From Prorocentrum cordatum (taxonomy: Eukaryota; Sar; Dinophyceae; Prorocentrales; Prorocentraceae), in contig CAUYUJ010003002.1 in the NCBI GenBank assembly GCA_963575745.1, positions 824,403 to 888,402 of the forward strand: a stretch of DNA of 64,000 nucleotides. Reading direction: 5' to 3'. Both the position numbers and the translations under genes were made by a program. Positions 1 to 10,460 of this stretch are shown here, piece after piece. The notes under the pieces were generated by a model. That model had not been told where the DNA came from. It was given only the letters and a program-made list of their open reading frames with translations, and searched no databases. The stretch's first letter is position 1. Every line of letters starts with the position of its first letter.

Positions 1-1150
1 CGACGATGCGTTTTTTTGGATCCCTGCGTTTTCAAGATTCCGGCCCCATGCCCCGGGGCAAGCAATAACCCTAGAGCAGAGCAGGAGCAGGAGCAGGAGG
101 AGGAGGAGGAGGAGGAGGAGGAGGAGGAGCAGGAGGAGGAGAGGAGGAGGAGCAGGAGGAGGAGGAGAAAGAGGAGGAGGAGGAGGAGGAGGAGGAGGAG
201 GAAGAGGAAGAGGAGCAGTGCCGTCCCGAATGGGCTGGAGGCTCGGGCAGAGAGTGCATCGCTGCTCTAGCAGCGGGTGGTCTCCTCCCCCAAGTTCTTC
301 GGCTCGGCCCTAGCTAGATGCCTCGTCTTGTGTAGTTTTGGCGGGCTCGTGTTTGACATGGAAGTGGAAGACTGGTCGGATGAATAAGGAGTGCGGCAGG
401 GTGGATGAGGAGGAGGAGGAGGATGACGACGGGGAATGTCTTGGAATGTCCTGGTCGCAACAGTTTACGTGGTACAGGGCATTCCCCAAGAGCGCCATGA
501 GAGATCCGACGACCTTGGTCTCGCTGTGTGCGGCTGGAGGCGGCTTTCAATCCAGGAGTTGCTGAGCCTCATCTGCAGAAGGGGAGGGGAGGACGTGGAT
601 GAGGCGGAGGAGGAGGAGGAGGAGGAGCAGAAGGATGACGAGGAGGAGGGTGGGAGTAGGCCCGAGGGCGAGAAGCAAGGGCAGGCGAGCCTTTGTTCAG
701 AAGAAGGGCGGGCAAAGGGAGACTACACGAGTGGGGGTGGGGTGGGGGGGGGGGAAGGGGGGGGGACGTGGAGTCGTGCCGCCCACCCTGGCCGTCGAGC
801 TCGTTTTCCTGAGCTGCCTCGTGAACATCGCTTGGGGGGAAAGGATGGCACGGTAGCTGCAAGCCAATAGCCAACGGAGCCTGCAATGCCATCTGTGGGG
901 CCCTTGGCCTTACCTGGCGCTGGCTTTTGGCCAATCTTGAGGCTTCTCCCAGCGGGTGCGGATTGTTATGGAGGCCTCCTGCTGTCGTGTTCTCCGGGCT
1001 TCGGCCCCCCAAGCCGTCGCGTCTGGATGCAGCTCGAGAAAACAGCTAATGATTGCCCCCACGATGGGTCGAGACACCGTTTTGGAGCGGATATGCAAAG
1101 GGGGAGGATGACCGAAGTTGTTGGACGTTCCTGGGCCTTTTTGGGTTGGG
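1..1150. repeat. (GGA)n tracts with unique spacers
   Basis: Polypurine GGA/GAG tracts at about 90-215, 405-430 and 598-650, plus a G-run block at 735-770. The spacers at 430-600 and 780-1,130 are ordinary-complexity sequence. A frame on the plus strand at 436-600 (RRLSIQELLSLICRRGGEDV) is open, but nothing in it is recognised. No gene is assigned. Confidence 0.6.
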
Positions 1151-1154
1151 TTCC

Positions 1155-1320
1155 TCCTCCTACTACTTCTCCTCCCCCTGCTCTTCCTCCTCCTCCTCCT
1201 TCTCTTCCCTCCTTCTCCTCTGCTTCCTCCTCTTCCTCCTCCGCCCTCCCTCTCCTCGTCCTCCTCTTCCCTCGTCGCCCTCGTCGTCTTTATTCGCTCT
1301 CTTCCTCATCCTCTTGATGG
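1155..1320. repeat. (CTC)n polypyrimidine tract
   Basis: Plus-strand CTCCTCCT-rich tract with interruptions. Open frames across it are low-complexity Leu/Ser/Pro shadows. Confidence 0.85.
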
Positions 1321-1539
1321 GCCCTCGACCTCGCTGGCCCTCGCTTCTGGAAGGCCAGAGGCTCGGTCGCGCGCGCAAGCACACATACGCTCGCCGTCAT
1401 CCACCGCCTCCTCTTCCAACGGACAAGCAATGACGCTACCGAGGAACCCCACATACTTATATTATGGCTGGAGTGATGATAGCTGAAAAGAAGCATGTGA
1501 GAATGATGTTGGTGGCCGTTCCCTGCGCGCCCCCTCTGA

Positions 1540-2870
1540 TGTCGAGAAAATGGCACGCCTGCTGCGCCGTGCGAGCCTGCAACGGATAGAGACCGCACCC
1601 CACGCGCACCCCCCTCTGTTATCGAGACTTTGCCATGCCTGCCGCGCCCTGCGCGCCTGCAACGCATAGAGACCGCACCCCCTGTGCACCCCCTCTGGTG
1701 TCGAGAATTCCCACGCCTGCCATGCCCTGCGCGCCTGCAACGCATAGAGACCGCACCCCCTGCGCACCCTCCTGGTGTCGAGAAAATGCCGCGCCTGCCG
1801 TGCCCTGCGCGCCTGCAACGCATAGAGACCGCACCCCCTGTTCACCCCCTCTGGTGTCGAGAATTCCCACGCCTGCCGCGCCCTGCGCGCCTGCAGCGCA
1901 TAGAGACCGCACCCCCTGCGCACCCTCCTGGTGTCGAGAAAATGCCGCGCCTGCCGTGCCCTGCGCGCTTGCAGCGCATAGAGACCGCACCCCCTGTTCA
2001 CCCCCTCTGGTGTCGAGAAAGTGCCACGCCTGCCGCGCCCTGCGCGCCTGCAACGCATAGAGACCGCACCCCCTGTGTACCCTCCTGGTGTCGAGAAAGT
2101 GCCGCGCCTGCCGTGCCCGCGCCTGCAACGCATAGAGACCGCACCCCCTGGGCACCCTCGTGGTGTCGAGAAAATGCCACGCCTGCCGTGCCTTGCGCGC
2201 CTGCAACGCATAGAGACCGCACCCCCTGTGCACCCCCTCTGGTGTCGAGAAAGTGCCACGCCTGCCGCGCCCTGCGCGCCTGCAGCGCATAGAGACCGCA
2301 CCCCCTGCGCACCCTTCCGGTGTCGAGAAGATGCCGCGCCTGCCGTGCCCTGCGCGCCTGCAGCGCGTAGAGACCGCACCCCCTGTTCACCCACCCTGGT
2401 GTCGAGAATTCCCACGCCTGCCGCGCCCTGCGCGCCTGCAACGCATAGAGACCGCACCCCCTGCGCACCCTCCTGGTGTTGAGAAAATGCCGCGCCTGCC
2501 GTGCCCTGCGCGCCTGCAACGCATAGAGACCGCACCCCCTGTGCACCCCTTCTGGTGTCGAGAAAGTGCCACGCCTGCCGCGCCCTGCGCGCCTGCAACG
2601 CATAGAGACCGCACCCCCTGCGCACCCTCCTGGTGTCGAGAAAGTGCCGCGCCTGCCGTGCCCTGCGCGCCTGCAACGCGTAGAGACCGCACCCCCTGTG
2701 CTCCCCCTCTGGTGTCGAGAAAGTGCCGCGCCTACCGTGCCTTGCGCGCCTGCAACGCATAGAGACCGCACCCCCTGCGCACCCTCCTGGTGTCGAGAAA
2801 GTGCCGCGCCTGCCGTGCCCTGCGCGCCTGCAACGCATAGACCGCGCCCGATGTGCACCCCCTCCGGTGG
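1540..2870 (+). repeat. 78-bp tandem array, about 17 copies
   Basis: The landmark CGCATAGAGACCGCACCCCC recurs at 1,663, 1,741, 1,819, 1,897 and 1,975, so the period is exactly 78 bp. Units alternate between a GTGCACCCCCTCTGGTG type and a GCGCACCCTCCTGGTG type, hinting at a 156-bp higher-order unit in the first third. Because 78 is a multiple of 3 and the unit lacks stops in several frames, long open frames occur on both strands, including one of 514 codons on the minus strand. I treat these as consequences of the repeat. Confidence 0.95.
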
Positions 2871-2891
2871 CAGTGCTGTGAGGAGGAGGGG

Positions 2892-2957
2892 AGGTGTGAG
2901 GTGAGACGCGGGTGCGACGCGGCAGGTGTGAGGTGAGACGCGGGTGCGCCGCGGCAG
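2892..2957 (+). repeat. 32-bp direct repeat, two copies
   Basis: AGGTGTGAGGTGAGACGCGG and the following bases occur twice with a 32-bp period, directly after the 78-bp array. Confidence 0.85.
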
Positions 2958-3380
2958 GGAAGAAAACCATAACCCCACGAAACATGTGGGGAAAAAGCAT
3001 ACACATCGGGATCCCCTATATTTTCTAAGTTTTTTTCTGGGGGTCAGTCTTCCCCCCACTTCCTACATGTTCTCATGTTTCCTGGGGAATCGATGGTTCA
3101 AGGCCGCTCGGAGAATCATGGGGGCTCTCCCAGTGCCGCAGGAGCGCCGCCAGGGCCTCTCGGATCGCCAGGCCTCTCTCAAAGCACCGCACCGCCTCCC
3201 TCAGAGCCAGGGGGGGGGGGGGGGGGGGGGGGCGAGGTCGGAATACACATCAGGCAAGCGAACCTTCGGCGGTGTAGTGGACTCCGTCCTTGGAAAGCCC
3301 GACGTCCAACGCCTCCAGGTCCACCAGAAACCGCCGCGGCTGCGGGCGGGAGGGAGGGTCTCTCTCTCTCTCTCTCGTTC
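2958..3380. other. unique spacer with a G homopolymer and CT microsatellite
   Basis: Contains a run of 23 G at 3,210-3,232 and (CT)n at 3,358-3,376. Otherwise unique; no gene recognised. Confidence 0.6.
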
Positions 3381-3394
3381 TCGCTTTCTTCTCT

Positions 3395-4190
3395 TCCTCT
3401 ATGTGTAATTAAATTGCTAGGTGTACTAGTATTACTATGTTTGTTCCCAGGTATACTACTATGTATGTTGATATTTATGTGTCTAATGATATGACTACGT
3501 CAATGTAAGTTACATATCTGTATGTATGTTTACATGTGTCCCTAGGCATGCTTATGTTTATATTCCTGATTATATATATATATGTATATATATATATATG
3601 TATATATGTGAAAGCAGCTCTCTGTTAGTGAATATATATATATATGTATATATATAAACATTGTGTACACGTATAGTATGATTATGTTTCTATGTAGAGG
3701 TATTGTTGTTGTCTGTTTAGATTTCGTGAACTTCTACGTCTACGCTTTTTTTTCTATGTGTGCTTCTGTTTGTATGGGTCTGTGTATGCCTATGCCTATC
3801 ATGCTTATTGTTCCTATTGCTACTCCCATCTACGTGTATGTCATTATGTACTTGTTACTTGTGTGTGCACTCATGCTTCTGTGTCAGTTTCTACTGCGAA
3901 TAGTATTGGCTAGCCATATTCATAATTCGATTTCGATGATCACTAATATTTCTATTTGAATTTCTAAACGTATTTCAATGTTCTAGCGATGTCTGTTTGA
4001 ATGTCTACTTCCATTTCTATTGGTTGGTCTATTTCTAGATCGATTTCTATGCATATATCTGTTCCCAATGATAGTTATATGTCTATTGCTACTGTTATTG
4101 CTACAGCTACTTCTCTTGATATATGTGTTTCTACTTCGACTTCTATTTCAATGCTTTTCTTCGCTCTCTCTCTCTGTCTCTCTCCTCATC
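3395..4190. repeat. AT-rich island of TATGT/TTCTAT-type repeats
   Basis: Base composition drops abruptly to AT-rich. (TA)n blocks lie at 3,570-3,600 and 3,630-3,660, and loose repeats of TATG(T)CTATT and TTTCTA fill the rest. Open frames (Tyr/Phe/Met/Ile-rich) are compositional. The edges against GC-rich flanks are sharp. Confidence 0.75.
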
Positions 4191-4219
4191 TCTCTCTTCA
4201 AAGACGAAGCCACAATGAA

Positions 4220-4320
4220 GAGCAAGTCGGGTATAGGCGAAGCGGGGATCTCTGAGAGCCAGCGGGGGGTCTGGCGTTCCGGAACGCTCTGGGGCGATTC
4301 ATCCTCGTCCCTGACCTGCC
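4220..4320 (+). repeat. dispersed repeat, GGAACGCTC family, copy 1
   Basis: GGGGATCTCTGAGAGCC ... CGTTCCGGAACGCTCTG ... CATCCTCGTCC. Related copies lie at 5,700-5,812, 48,780-48,945 and 52,235-52,375. A self-complementary GTTCCGGAAC core is present. Confidence 0.65.
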
Positions 4321-4554
4321 TGGTCTATGCCGCGGCCCGCTCCGCCAGAGAAACACACACTGACACGAGCACGAACATGTTCGGAGGACCGAGCGGACCT
4401 CCGAAAGCTTGGCCCTTGTGAAATTAGTCGTTTCTCCTTCGATGCCGCCCAGGCGTCGGAGGAGAATTTCGTCTTAGGGAAGCCCCACTGGGGTTCGGAA
4501 TTCGAAGGATGCCTGCCTCCAAGTCAGCGACAATCATGGGGTCTTACCCGAGAC

Positions 4555-4670
4555 GGCCTAGCGACCTTACTTACGCGACCGCTTACGCGGGCCGCCAGCG
4601 CGGCACGCTACATTGGAGACGAGGGCGCTCACGCGCGATCTTACGCGGTCAGCTTAAGCGCCAATGTCGG
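4555..4670 (+). repeat. dispersed repeat pair, left copy
   Basis: GGGCCGCCAGCGCGGCACGC, then GAGGGCGCTCAC and a GCAGCTT-like segment, repeats at 5,155-5,270 in the same orientation. A CT tract lies between the two copies. Confidence 0.65.
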
Positions 4671-4844
4671 CGCAAAGGTCTCCGTTTTTTTTGCGCTGCT
4701 CGGGTGAACTCCAGCTGGGGAGTCCGATACTCCAACGTCGAGTGTGCCCGTAAGGGGTAGGGTTTGCCAGTGGCCGCAGATTCCAGGCCGGCGGGGGCGC
4801 GACCCAGCTGCCGGCGAGCCATCTTGGGAGGCCCCTCCTCCCTC

Positions 4845-5042
4845 CACTTCCTCCTCTTTCTGCTTCTTCCTCCTCGTCCCTCCTCCTCCTCCTCCTCCTC
4901 CTCCTCCTTCCTCCTCCTCCTCCTCCTCTTTTTCCTCCTCGTCCTTCCTCCTCCTCTCTCCCCCTACTCCTCCCTCTCCTCCTCCCTCCTCGCCCTCGTC
5001 CTCCTCCCCTCCCTCCCTCCTCATCCTCCTCCTTCGCCTGCT
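4845..5042. repeat. (CTC)n polypyrimidine tract
   Basis: About 200 bp of CTCCTCCTT-type sequence; open frames here are shadows. Confidence 0.9.
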
Positions 5043-5154
5043 CCGTGGTCCAGCGCGATGTTGCAGGTGGCGCCGCAGCCTGTCGACACGTGATGTGCGG
5101 TGCGCAGGGCCGCGTGGCACCACTGGCGCTTGAGCGACGAAAAGAAACGGGTCC

Positions 5155-5270
5155 TACGCGAGGCCGTACGCGGCGGCTTCTGCGGGCCGCCGGCGCGGCA
5201 CGCCAACACTGGAAGCGAGGGCGCTCACTGGCCATCTTGCGCAGGCAGCTTGTGCGCGAGTGTCCGTGCA
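5155..5270 (+). repeat. dispersed repeat pair, right copy
   Basis: GGGCCGCCGGCGCGGCACGC and GAGGGCGCTCACTGGCCATC match the copy at 4,555-4,670. Confidence 0.65.
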
Positions 5271-5699
5271 CGTGAAGCCGTTCCCCAGCGTCGCTCACTC
5301 GGGGTCCGTCTCAAGGCTCCACCAGGTTCACCTCGTGGCCCCCCTCGCGGCACAGAGCAGGCAAATGCCCCAGCGCGAGGCGGCTCCAGCGTTGGAGGGC
5401 GCCTCGAAGCCTGGAGCTCGAGAGGAGCTTGAGTCGAGCCAGGGTTGAAATGGAGGCAGGCTGGGCTCGAACTGGAGTGGAACGGATCTCGGGCAGGTGG
5501 TCCCCCGGCGTCGCGGTTTCCTCATGACGTCGACCCCCAAAGGCCTCGACCCACTCCCAAGGACGGGCTTCTCGCCCCGAGCCGCTCTTGACCCCCCCCC
5601 CCGGGGCCCGGTCAGGGCCCCCCCCCCCAGAGGGCTCCCGTCGTGAGTTTGTCGCGACTCGACGAAGGGTAAGACGAAGCCAGGACGAGGTTACACTCG
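5271..5699. other. unique spacer
   Basis: GC-rich, with C-runs at 5,590-5,632. A short CATGACGTCGACCCCCAAAG block (5,523-5,542) belongs to the GACGTCGTGATTTT/CCCCCAGAGG dispersed family also seen at 46.57 and 49.73 kb. No gene seen. Confidence 0.5.
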
Positions 5700-5812
5700 G
5701 GTGAGGATAGATCGAGGATCTCCGGGATCCGGCGGCTCCGCAAGAGATGTCTCGGGCGTTGCGACCTTCGGAGCGTTCCAGCGTTCCGGAACGCTCTGGA
5801 ATGGACATGCTG
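5700..5812 (+). repeat. GGAACGCTC family, copy 2
   Basis: GAGGATCTCCGGGATCCGGC, GATGTCTCGGGCGTTGCGAC and GCGTTCCGGAACGCTCTGG align with the copies at 4.22, 48.78 and 52.24 kb. Confidence 0.7.
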
Positions 5813-6075
5813 TAGGAGCTCGACCACAAGAACCCTTCCACCAGAAAGCCGACCCTGAGACCCCTGGACGTCCACTGATGTTTCGGGTGGGCACGTCACG
5901 CTCTCCATCGCAGGACCATCGAAACACAAGACACCCGACCCTGAGATCCCCGGACGTCCATAGATTTTTGGGGTGGGCACGTCACGCTTTCCATCGCAGG
6001 ACCCTCGAAACACAAGACACCCAGGGCACCCTGGAGGCAGGCGGGGTGCTTCTTGGCATAGGCTTCCACTGCAGA
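5813..6075 (+). repeat. dispersed ~100-bp tandem repeat, copy also inverted at 11.74-11.95 kb
   Basis: Two and a half units of GACCCTGAGA(C/T)CCC(T/C)GGACG, GGGTGGGCACGTCACGCT and CCATCGCAGGACC. The reverse complement of the whole block, including GTAGGAGCTCGACCACAAGA at its left edge, occurs at 11,740-11,945. Confidence 0.75.
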
Positions 6076-6660
6076 GCCGGCCGCTCCTCCACGGCGGGAG
6101 CCCCGCCGCCCCGGGCGCGGCCCGCGGGGTACACTGCCCGGCGGTCATGGTTGCGTGTGCGGTGGCAGCGGGGGGCAGGCCCCCGCGGCGCCCGCGGGCG
6201 TGCGCGCGGCAGCACGCGAGCGCACCCGCGTGCAGAGCTGCCCTGCTATGCGGGCTTTTCGGGCCGGGCGAAAGGGTGGGATGGCAAAAAGGGGGGTTTG
6301 AGAATCAGCTCACGTAGCTGACTTTCCCGGCGCCTCCCGGCGCCGGGAGGCGCCCATGTACCGAGAAATGGGCCTCTCGGTGGGGCCGAAACCAGGGGCA
6401 TGCCGCAGATTTCGTACCCCCCCCTTTCCCAATCCCCCCCTTTCGTTCGGCCCGAGCCTTGGACGCCCCAAGTGGACGCCACACGTGGACCTCACGAGTC
6501 CCTTCAAAGCGTCCATGCAGAGCGTCTCCCACAGGCGCTTCGCGCGCTCTCGTCGCCCACCTGCCCTCGCAGGCGGAGTGCACGCCAGGGGCACAGGCTC
6601 GGCCGCGGGAGGCCGCTCGCCGCGCAGGCAGGGCTCCCTCCCCCGGCCGTCGCCCTACGG
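6076..6660. other. GC-rich spacer, no recognised gene
   Basis: Unique sequence around 6,100-6,260 and 6,470-6,660. A GGCGCCTCCCGGCGCCGGGAGGCGCC hairpin-forming stretch lies at 6,330-6,353. The minus-strand frame near 6,500-6,560 (RRERAKRLWETLCMDALKG) could be an exon, but nothing confirms it. Confidence 0.4.
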
Positions 6661-6664
6661 GGCC

Positions 6665-7010
6665 GCGAACTGGTGGTCCTCGACGTTGTTCCTCCTCCTC
6701 CCCCTCCTCCGCCGCCGCCTCCTCCTCCTCCTGCTCCTGCTCCTCCTCCTCCTCCTGCTCCTCCTCCTCCTGCTCCTCCTCATCCTCCTCCTCTTCCTCC
6801 TGCTCCTGCTCTCCTCCTCCTCCTCCGCCTCCTCCTCCTCATCCTCTGCAGTAACGGCTGATCCTTCCCCTCTCTGTTCTAACGTCGCAACTTCCTCCAC
6901 CTGCCCTTCCTCCTTCTCCCTCTTGTCCCGCTCCAGTCTTCAATTCCACTCTGTTCGGCCCTCGCCCTCATCGTCCTCCTGGTCCTCTCCTCCTCCCCTT
7001 TCCTCCTCAT
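6665..7010. repeat. (CTC)n/(CTG) polypyrimidine block
   Basis: CTCCTCCTGCTCCTCCTC repeats, densest at 6,690-6,850, degenerating to 7,010. Confidence 0.85.
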
Positions 7011-7117
7011 ACGATTTGGTGATCGCGCTTTCAACGTCGCGAGCTTTGAGATGAGTGCTTGCTGTCGAACGCACTGTCGTCGTATCGTAAGGGAAGGTGG
7101 AGAGATGCAGGGGGAAC

Positions 7118-7176
7118 GTGGAGGACGATGATGATGATGGTGCTGATTATGGTGTTGATGATGATGATGATGCTGA

Positions 7177-7210
<34 letters not shown>

Positions 7211-7365
7211 GATGATGATGATGATGAGGAGGAGGAGGAGGAGCAGAAGGAGGAGGAGGAGGAGGAGGATGAGGGGGGGAAGGAGGAGGAGATGGAGGAC
7301 GGGGAACATCATGAAGAGGATGACGAACATACTTATCAAGAGGAGGAAGAAGAAGAACAAGAGGA
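7118..7365. repeat. (GAT)n then (GGA)n tract
   Basis: GATGATGATG with GTT/GGT interruptions (7,118-7,227), followed by GAGGAGGAGG (7,228-7,365). Encodes Asp/Glu or His/Met/Ile runs in shadow frames. Confidence 0.9.
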
Positions 7366-7640
7366 GGCGGAAGAGGATTTTCCGTGCGCCGCTTCTGGAC
7401 AGCCGTGCAAGAAGACACTAGACAAATACAGCAATGACGACAATGTCCAAAGGTCTTTGCAATGACCAATTTCGAAGTCTCACACGCACAAACAACACTG
7501 CCCAGGGCCGATTCGACCAGACAAGCAACAATGCTGGAGCATTTGCAGGGCACGCTGTCACACAGAGTTCAATGATGCCAGTGAAGAAGTCGGCGACGCA
7601 CGACCTTGCGAAGAAGGTGGCGGGAGAAGGATGGGAAGGG
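7366..7640. other. unique spacer
   Basis: Normal-complexity sequence with short open frames on both strands; none is recognised. Confidence 0.4.
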
Positions 7641-7689
7641 AAGAAGAGAGAGAGAGAGAGAGAGCTGAGAGAGAGAGAGAGAGAGAGAT
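7641..7689. repeat. (GA)n microsatellite
   Basis: Two (AG)n runs separated by CTG. Confidence 0.95.
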
Positions 7690-8100
7690 GAGGATGATGA
7701 GGAAGAGGACGAGGGAGGACGCGCTGGGGGAAAAGGGCAGGCTTGAGGCGGGGCTGGAGGACTGTTTTGGTTTCCGAAGCAAGCTCTGGAATCCGAGAAA
7801 ATTTGTGATGTCCGAAAAGGAGGGGGGGGGAAGGGGGGGGCGAGGCAGAAGAACACAACTTAAACATCAACTGCCAGAAGCCCGCGAGGACTTCTCGGAT
7901 CCGCGCTGGGCCCATCCCTGCCGGCGCCGCCCCCGACGCGCTCCGCGCGAAAGGCAGGAGGTCCAGCGCCGATCCCAGAAATCAGCGCGGCCCTCCGACA
8001 GCCTGCTCTGGATGTCATACGTAGTTCACATGCCCAGGCCCGCATCGGGTCTGGCGCCCCTCCTCCTGCCACCTCCTGCCACCTGCTGCACCCTCCCCCT
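7690..8100. other. unique spacer
   Basis: GC-rich. A minus-strand frame at 7,860-8,000 (ALDLLPFARSASGAAPAGM) is open but unassigned. Confidence 0.4.
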
Positions 8101-8104
8101 TTTC

Positions 8105-8235
8105 ATGCCACCTCCACCTCCACCTCCTCCTCCTCCTCCTCCGCCTCCTCCTCCTCCTCCTCCTCCTACTCCTCCTCCTCCGCCTCCGCCTCCTCCTCCT
8201 CCTCCTCCTCTTCCTCCTCCTCCTTCTCCCCCATG
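8105..8235. repeat. (CTC)n polypyrimidine tract
   Basis: CCTCCTCCTCCGCCTCC repeats. Confidence 0.9.
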
Positions 8236-8855
8236 CCTTTTCCTTATAAACAACTCCTCCCTGTCACACCCCGAGACCAGTCGAAAGGGAGCGAGACTGG
8301 AACTGTCTGGGCGGTTTCTGGGTGTCTGGGCAGAGAGCCGTCCTTTCATGACCGGCCTGGGGTCGAAAACTGCATGTCTGGAGGGGTCGCGACCCCCCTC
8401 TCATGATGGCATCCAGTTGCTAGCATGTCGTGTTCTCATATTGGACGGAAGCTTGCAGCCGCCCGCGCCTGCTGACACAGGCTGCGCAAGCCTCGGTTGA
8501 CCTCCAGCCTGGTGCGGTCTCGCTGTCCAAGCCTCCCCTCCGCGACAAGGAGGGACGAGGTGCAGGAGGAGCAGGACGGCGATGAGTAGGACGAGCAACA
8601 CGATTAGCTGTGGAGGATGGTGACGAGGGGAAAAAGAGAAAGGAAGACACGGAGGAGGACGAGGCACGGCACGTTCCGCGAGGGGCGGCAACTGGAAAGG
8701 TAGATGGTGAAGCAAGACATCCAGGGTACTGACCATCGGCGCAGACGACATCAAACATCACCGCGGTGGCAATGCTTCGTCAGATAGTGCAATACTTCCT
8801 CTCCGTCTCCCTTCCCCTCCATCCTCCCCCCTTAAAGAGTCTCACCTATCACGCA
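8236..8855. other. unique spacer
   Basis: No repeat family or gene recognised. Moderately purine-rich at 8,540-8,690. Confidence 0.4.
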
Positions 8856-8859
8856 GGCG

Positions 8860-9800
8860 AGAGCCCCGTTTAGAAGAGGACCTTCCCCCCATCCATGTGA
8901 CCATAGCGCAAATTCTGCATTCGAGGGAGTCTCATGCGAGTGATCAGTGTTGAAGAACCCAGCGCGACACCAATTAGGGGCCTTGCCTTTCCCAAAACAA
9001 CTAAAACAACACATCTGGGTAATAGGAAACAGCGCGGTGCAAGGCACTGCTTGGCGTTGTTTGGAGTCCTTGCTCGGCATTGTTTTGAGTTGCTTGGCGT
9101 CGCTTGGCATCGCTTGGGATTGCTTGGACTTGCTCGGCATTGCTGGGGCCACCCCGGGCAGCCCCCCCGCAACCTCGAGATCACCCGGGCAACCCCGAAC
9201 ACCCACGCAACCCCCGTGCACGCCTTGGGAGAACGCCGAACTCTGCCTCTGACGAAAGATGCTCACCCACAAGAGTTTCTCCACGACACGCTCGGGACCC
9301 TTCAAGCTTCCGGCGAAACCGAACGGGAGGAAAAACGGACCGCCCTCCATTCGTGCAGCTGCAACATACGTGCAAGCTTCTGGCCTTGCATTTCCACGGG
9401 AGCGAACCCCATGTTGAAACAACACCGTCCTCCATCCATGTAGCAATTGTAGACAGTTTCAACTGGTATTACTACTTGTTGACAAAGTCCCAAGGGAATG
9501 TTTCATTTTGAATAAGAGCTGGCATCCGTCCACAACACCGCACTTGTTAGAGTGTATGTGTTGAAGAAATACCAAACGAGAGATCCATCTTGAAAGCGCA
9601 CTGGCCTTGATCCGTGTAGCCACTGCAAATTTTCAACGCATGTGCGCGGACCTAGATGGAAAACCCCATTTCGAAAAGGACAGTGCCTTCATCCGCGTAG
9701 CTGCCGAATGCTTTACAACAACGAATGCGCGCGGCGCTAAGGCGAGAATCCCGTGTTGACAAAGACCTGGCCTCCATCCGTGCTCCTGTTACAAGCTTGC
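8860..9800 (-). repeat. ~100-bp imperfect repeat family (array 1), with a TTGCTTGGC minisatellite
   Basis: On the minus strand, GGATGGAGG(C/G)(C/A)GG followed by TTTTC(A/G)A(A/C)ATG(T/G)G, TTCTCGCCT and GCGC(C/A)CATTCG recurs near 9,780, 9,680, 9,610, 9,430, 9,345 and 8,885. The same family is found in the opposite orientation at 62,270-62,620. Inserted at 9,040-9,145 is a 12-15-bp GCTTGGC(A/G)TCGCTTGG minisatellite. ORFs here are repeat-derived. Confidence 0.7.
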
Positions 9801-9884
9801 AGGACGAAGTGAGCATCGAGAGGAAAAGAAGGAGGATGAGGCTCCTGTGCCAGTTCCGGAAAGCTGCCCGACTCGGTGCGAAGA

Positions 9885-9965
9885 GGGGGAGGAGGAGGAG
9901 GAGGAGGAAGAGGAGGAGGATGAGGACGGGAGGGAGTAGGAGTAGGAATAGGAGTAGGAGTCAAG
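9885..9965. repeat. (GGA)n tract
   Basis: GAGGAGGAGGAGG followed by GGAGTAGGAGTAGGAATAGG. Confidence 0.9.
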
Positions 9966-10039
9966 TTAGTCAGCTCGAGCGAGACATGCATGGCATGCCC
10001 ATTCTCGCCCGCCGTCCCACAACATAAGAAGCAACGCTG

Positions 10040-10460
10040 GCACAACCAGGAGCCGAGATCACATCGGCGAGCTGGTTTGGCACAGCTGATGCGGCCGCGA
10101 CAGCGGTTACCGATGGGAGCTCCCCAGCTTGTCTGAAAAAGGCTGCGCGGGCAGTTCTGCACGAGCCGAGGATGCCCCAAGAGGACCCAGAAGTTTCAAG
10201 AGGGCCCCAGGAAGCCCCAGGATGTTTCAGGACACCCCAGAGAGCCCCAGGAGGCTCCAGGAGTCCCCTGAAGGCCCCAGCGAGTCCTTCCCCAGGAGGC
10301 CCCAGGAAGGCCCCGGCAGAATTCTTGCGGCCACGATTGCGGTGGCCGATGGGAACTGGCCCAACGCGTCTCAAAAGGCCGCGCCAGCGCGCAAGCACCT
10401 CGGTGCAGGTCGGTGACTCGGGCGGGCGCGATGGCATCATGACGTCGACCACTGGGCGAC
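10040..10460 (+). repeat. dispersed element with GTTTGGCACAGCTG core, copy 1
   Basis: GCTGGTTTGGCACAGCTGAT, later GGCCCAACGCGTCTCAAAAG and CGGTGACTCGGGCGGGCGCGAT. The same blocks are adjacent at 29,700-29,835. Between them lies a CCCCAGGA decamer-like array (10,165-10,330), an insertion or expansion relative to the second copy. Confidence 0.65.

Noticed and set aside
2880-3060. Bacterial-type promoters, ribosome binding sites or operons
   Set aside because: The window is eukaryotic; apparent Shine-Dalgarno-like GGAGG strings come from GGA repeats.
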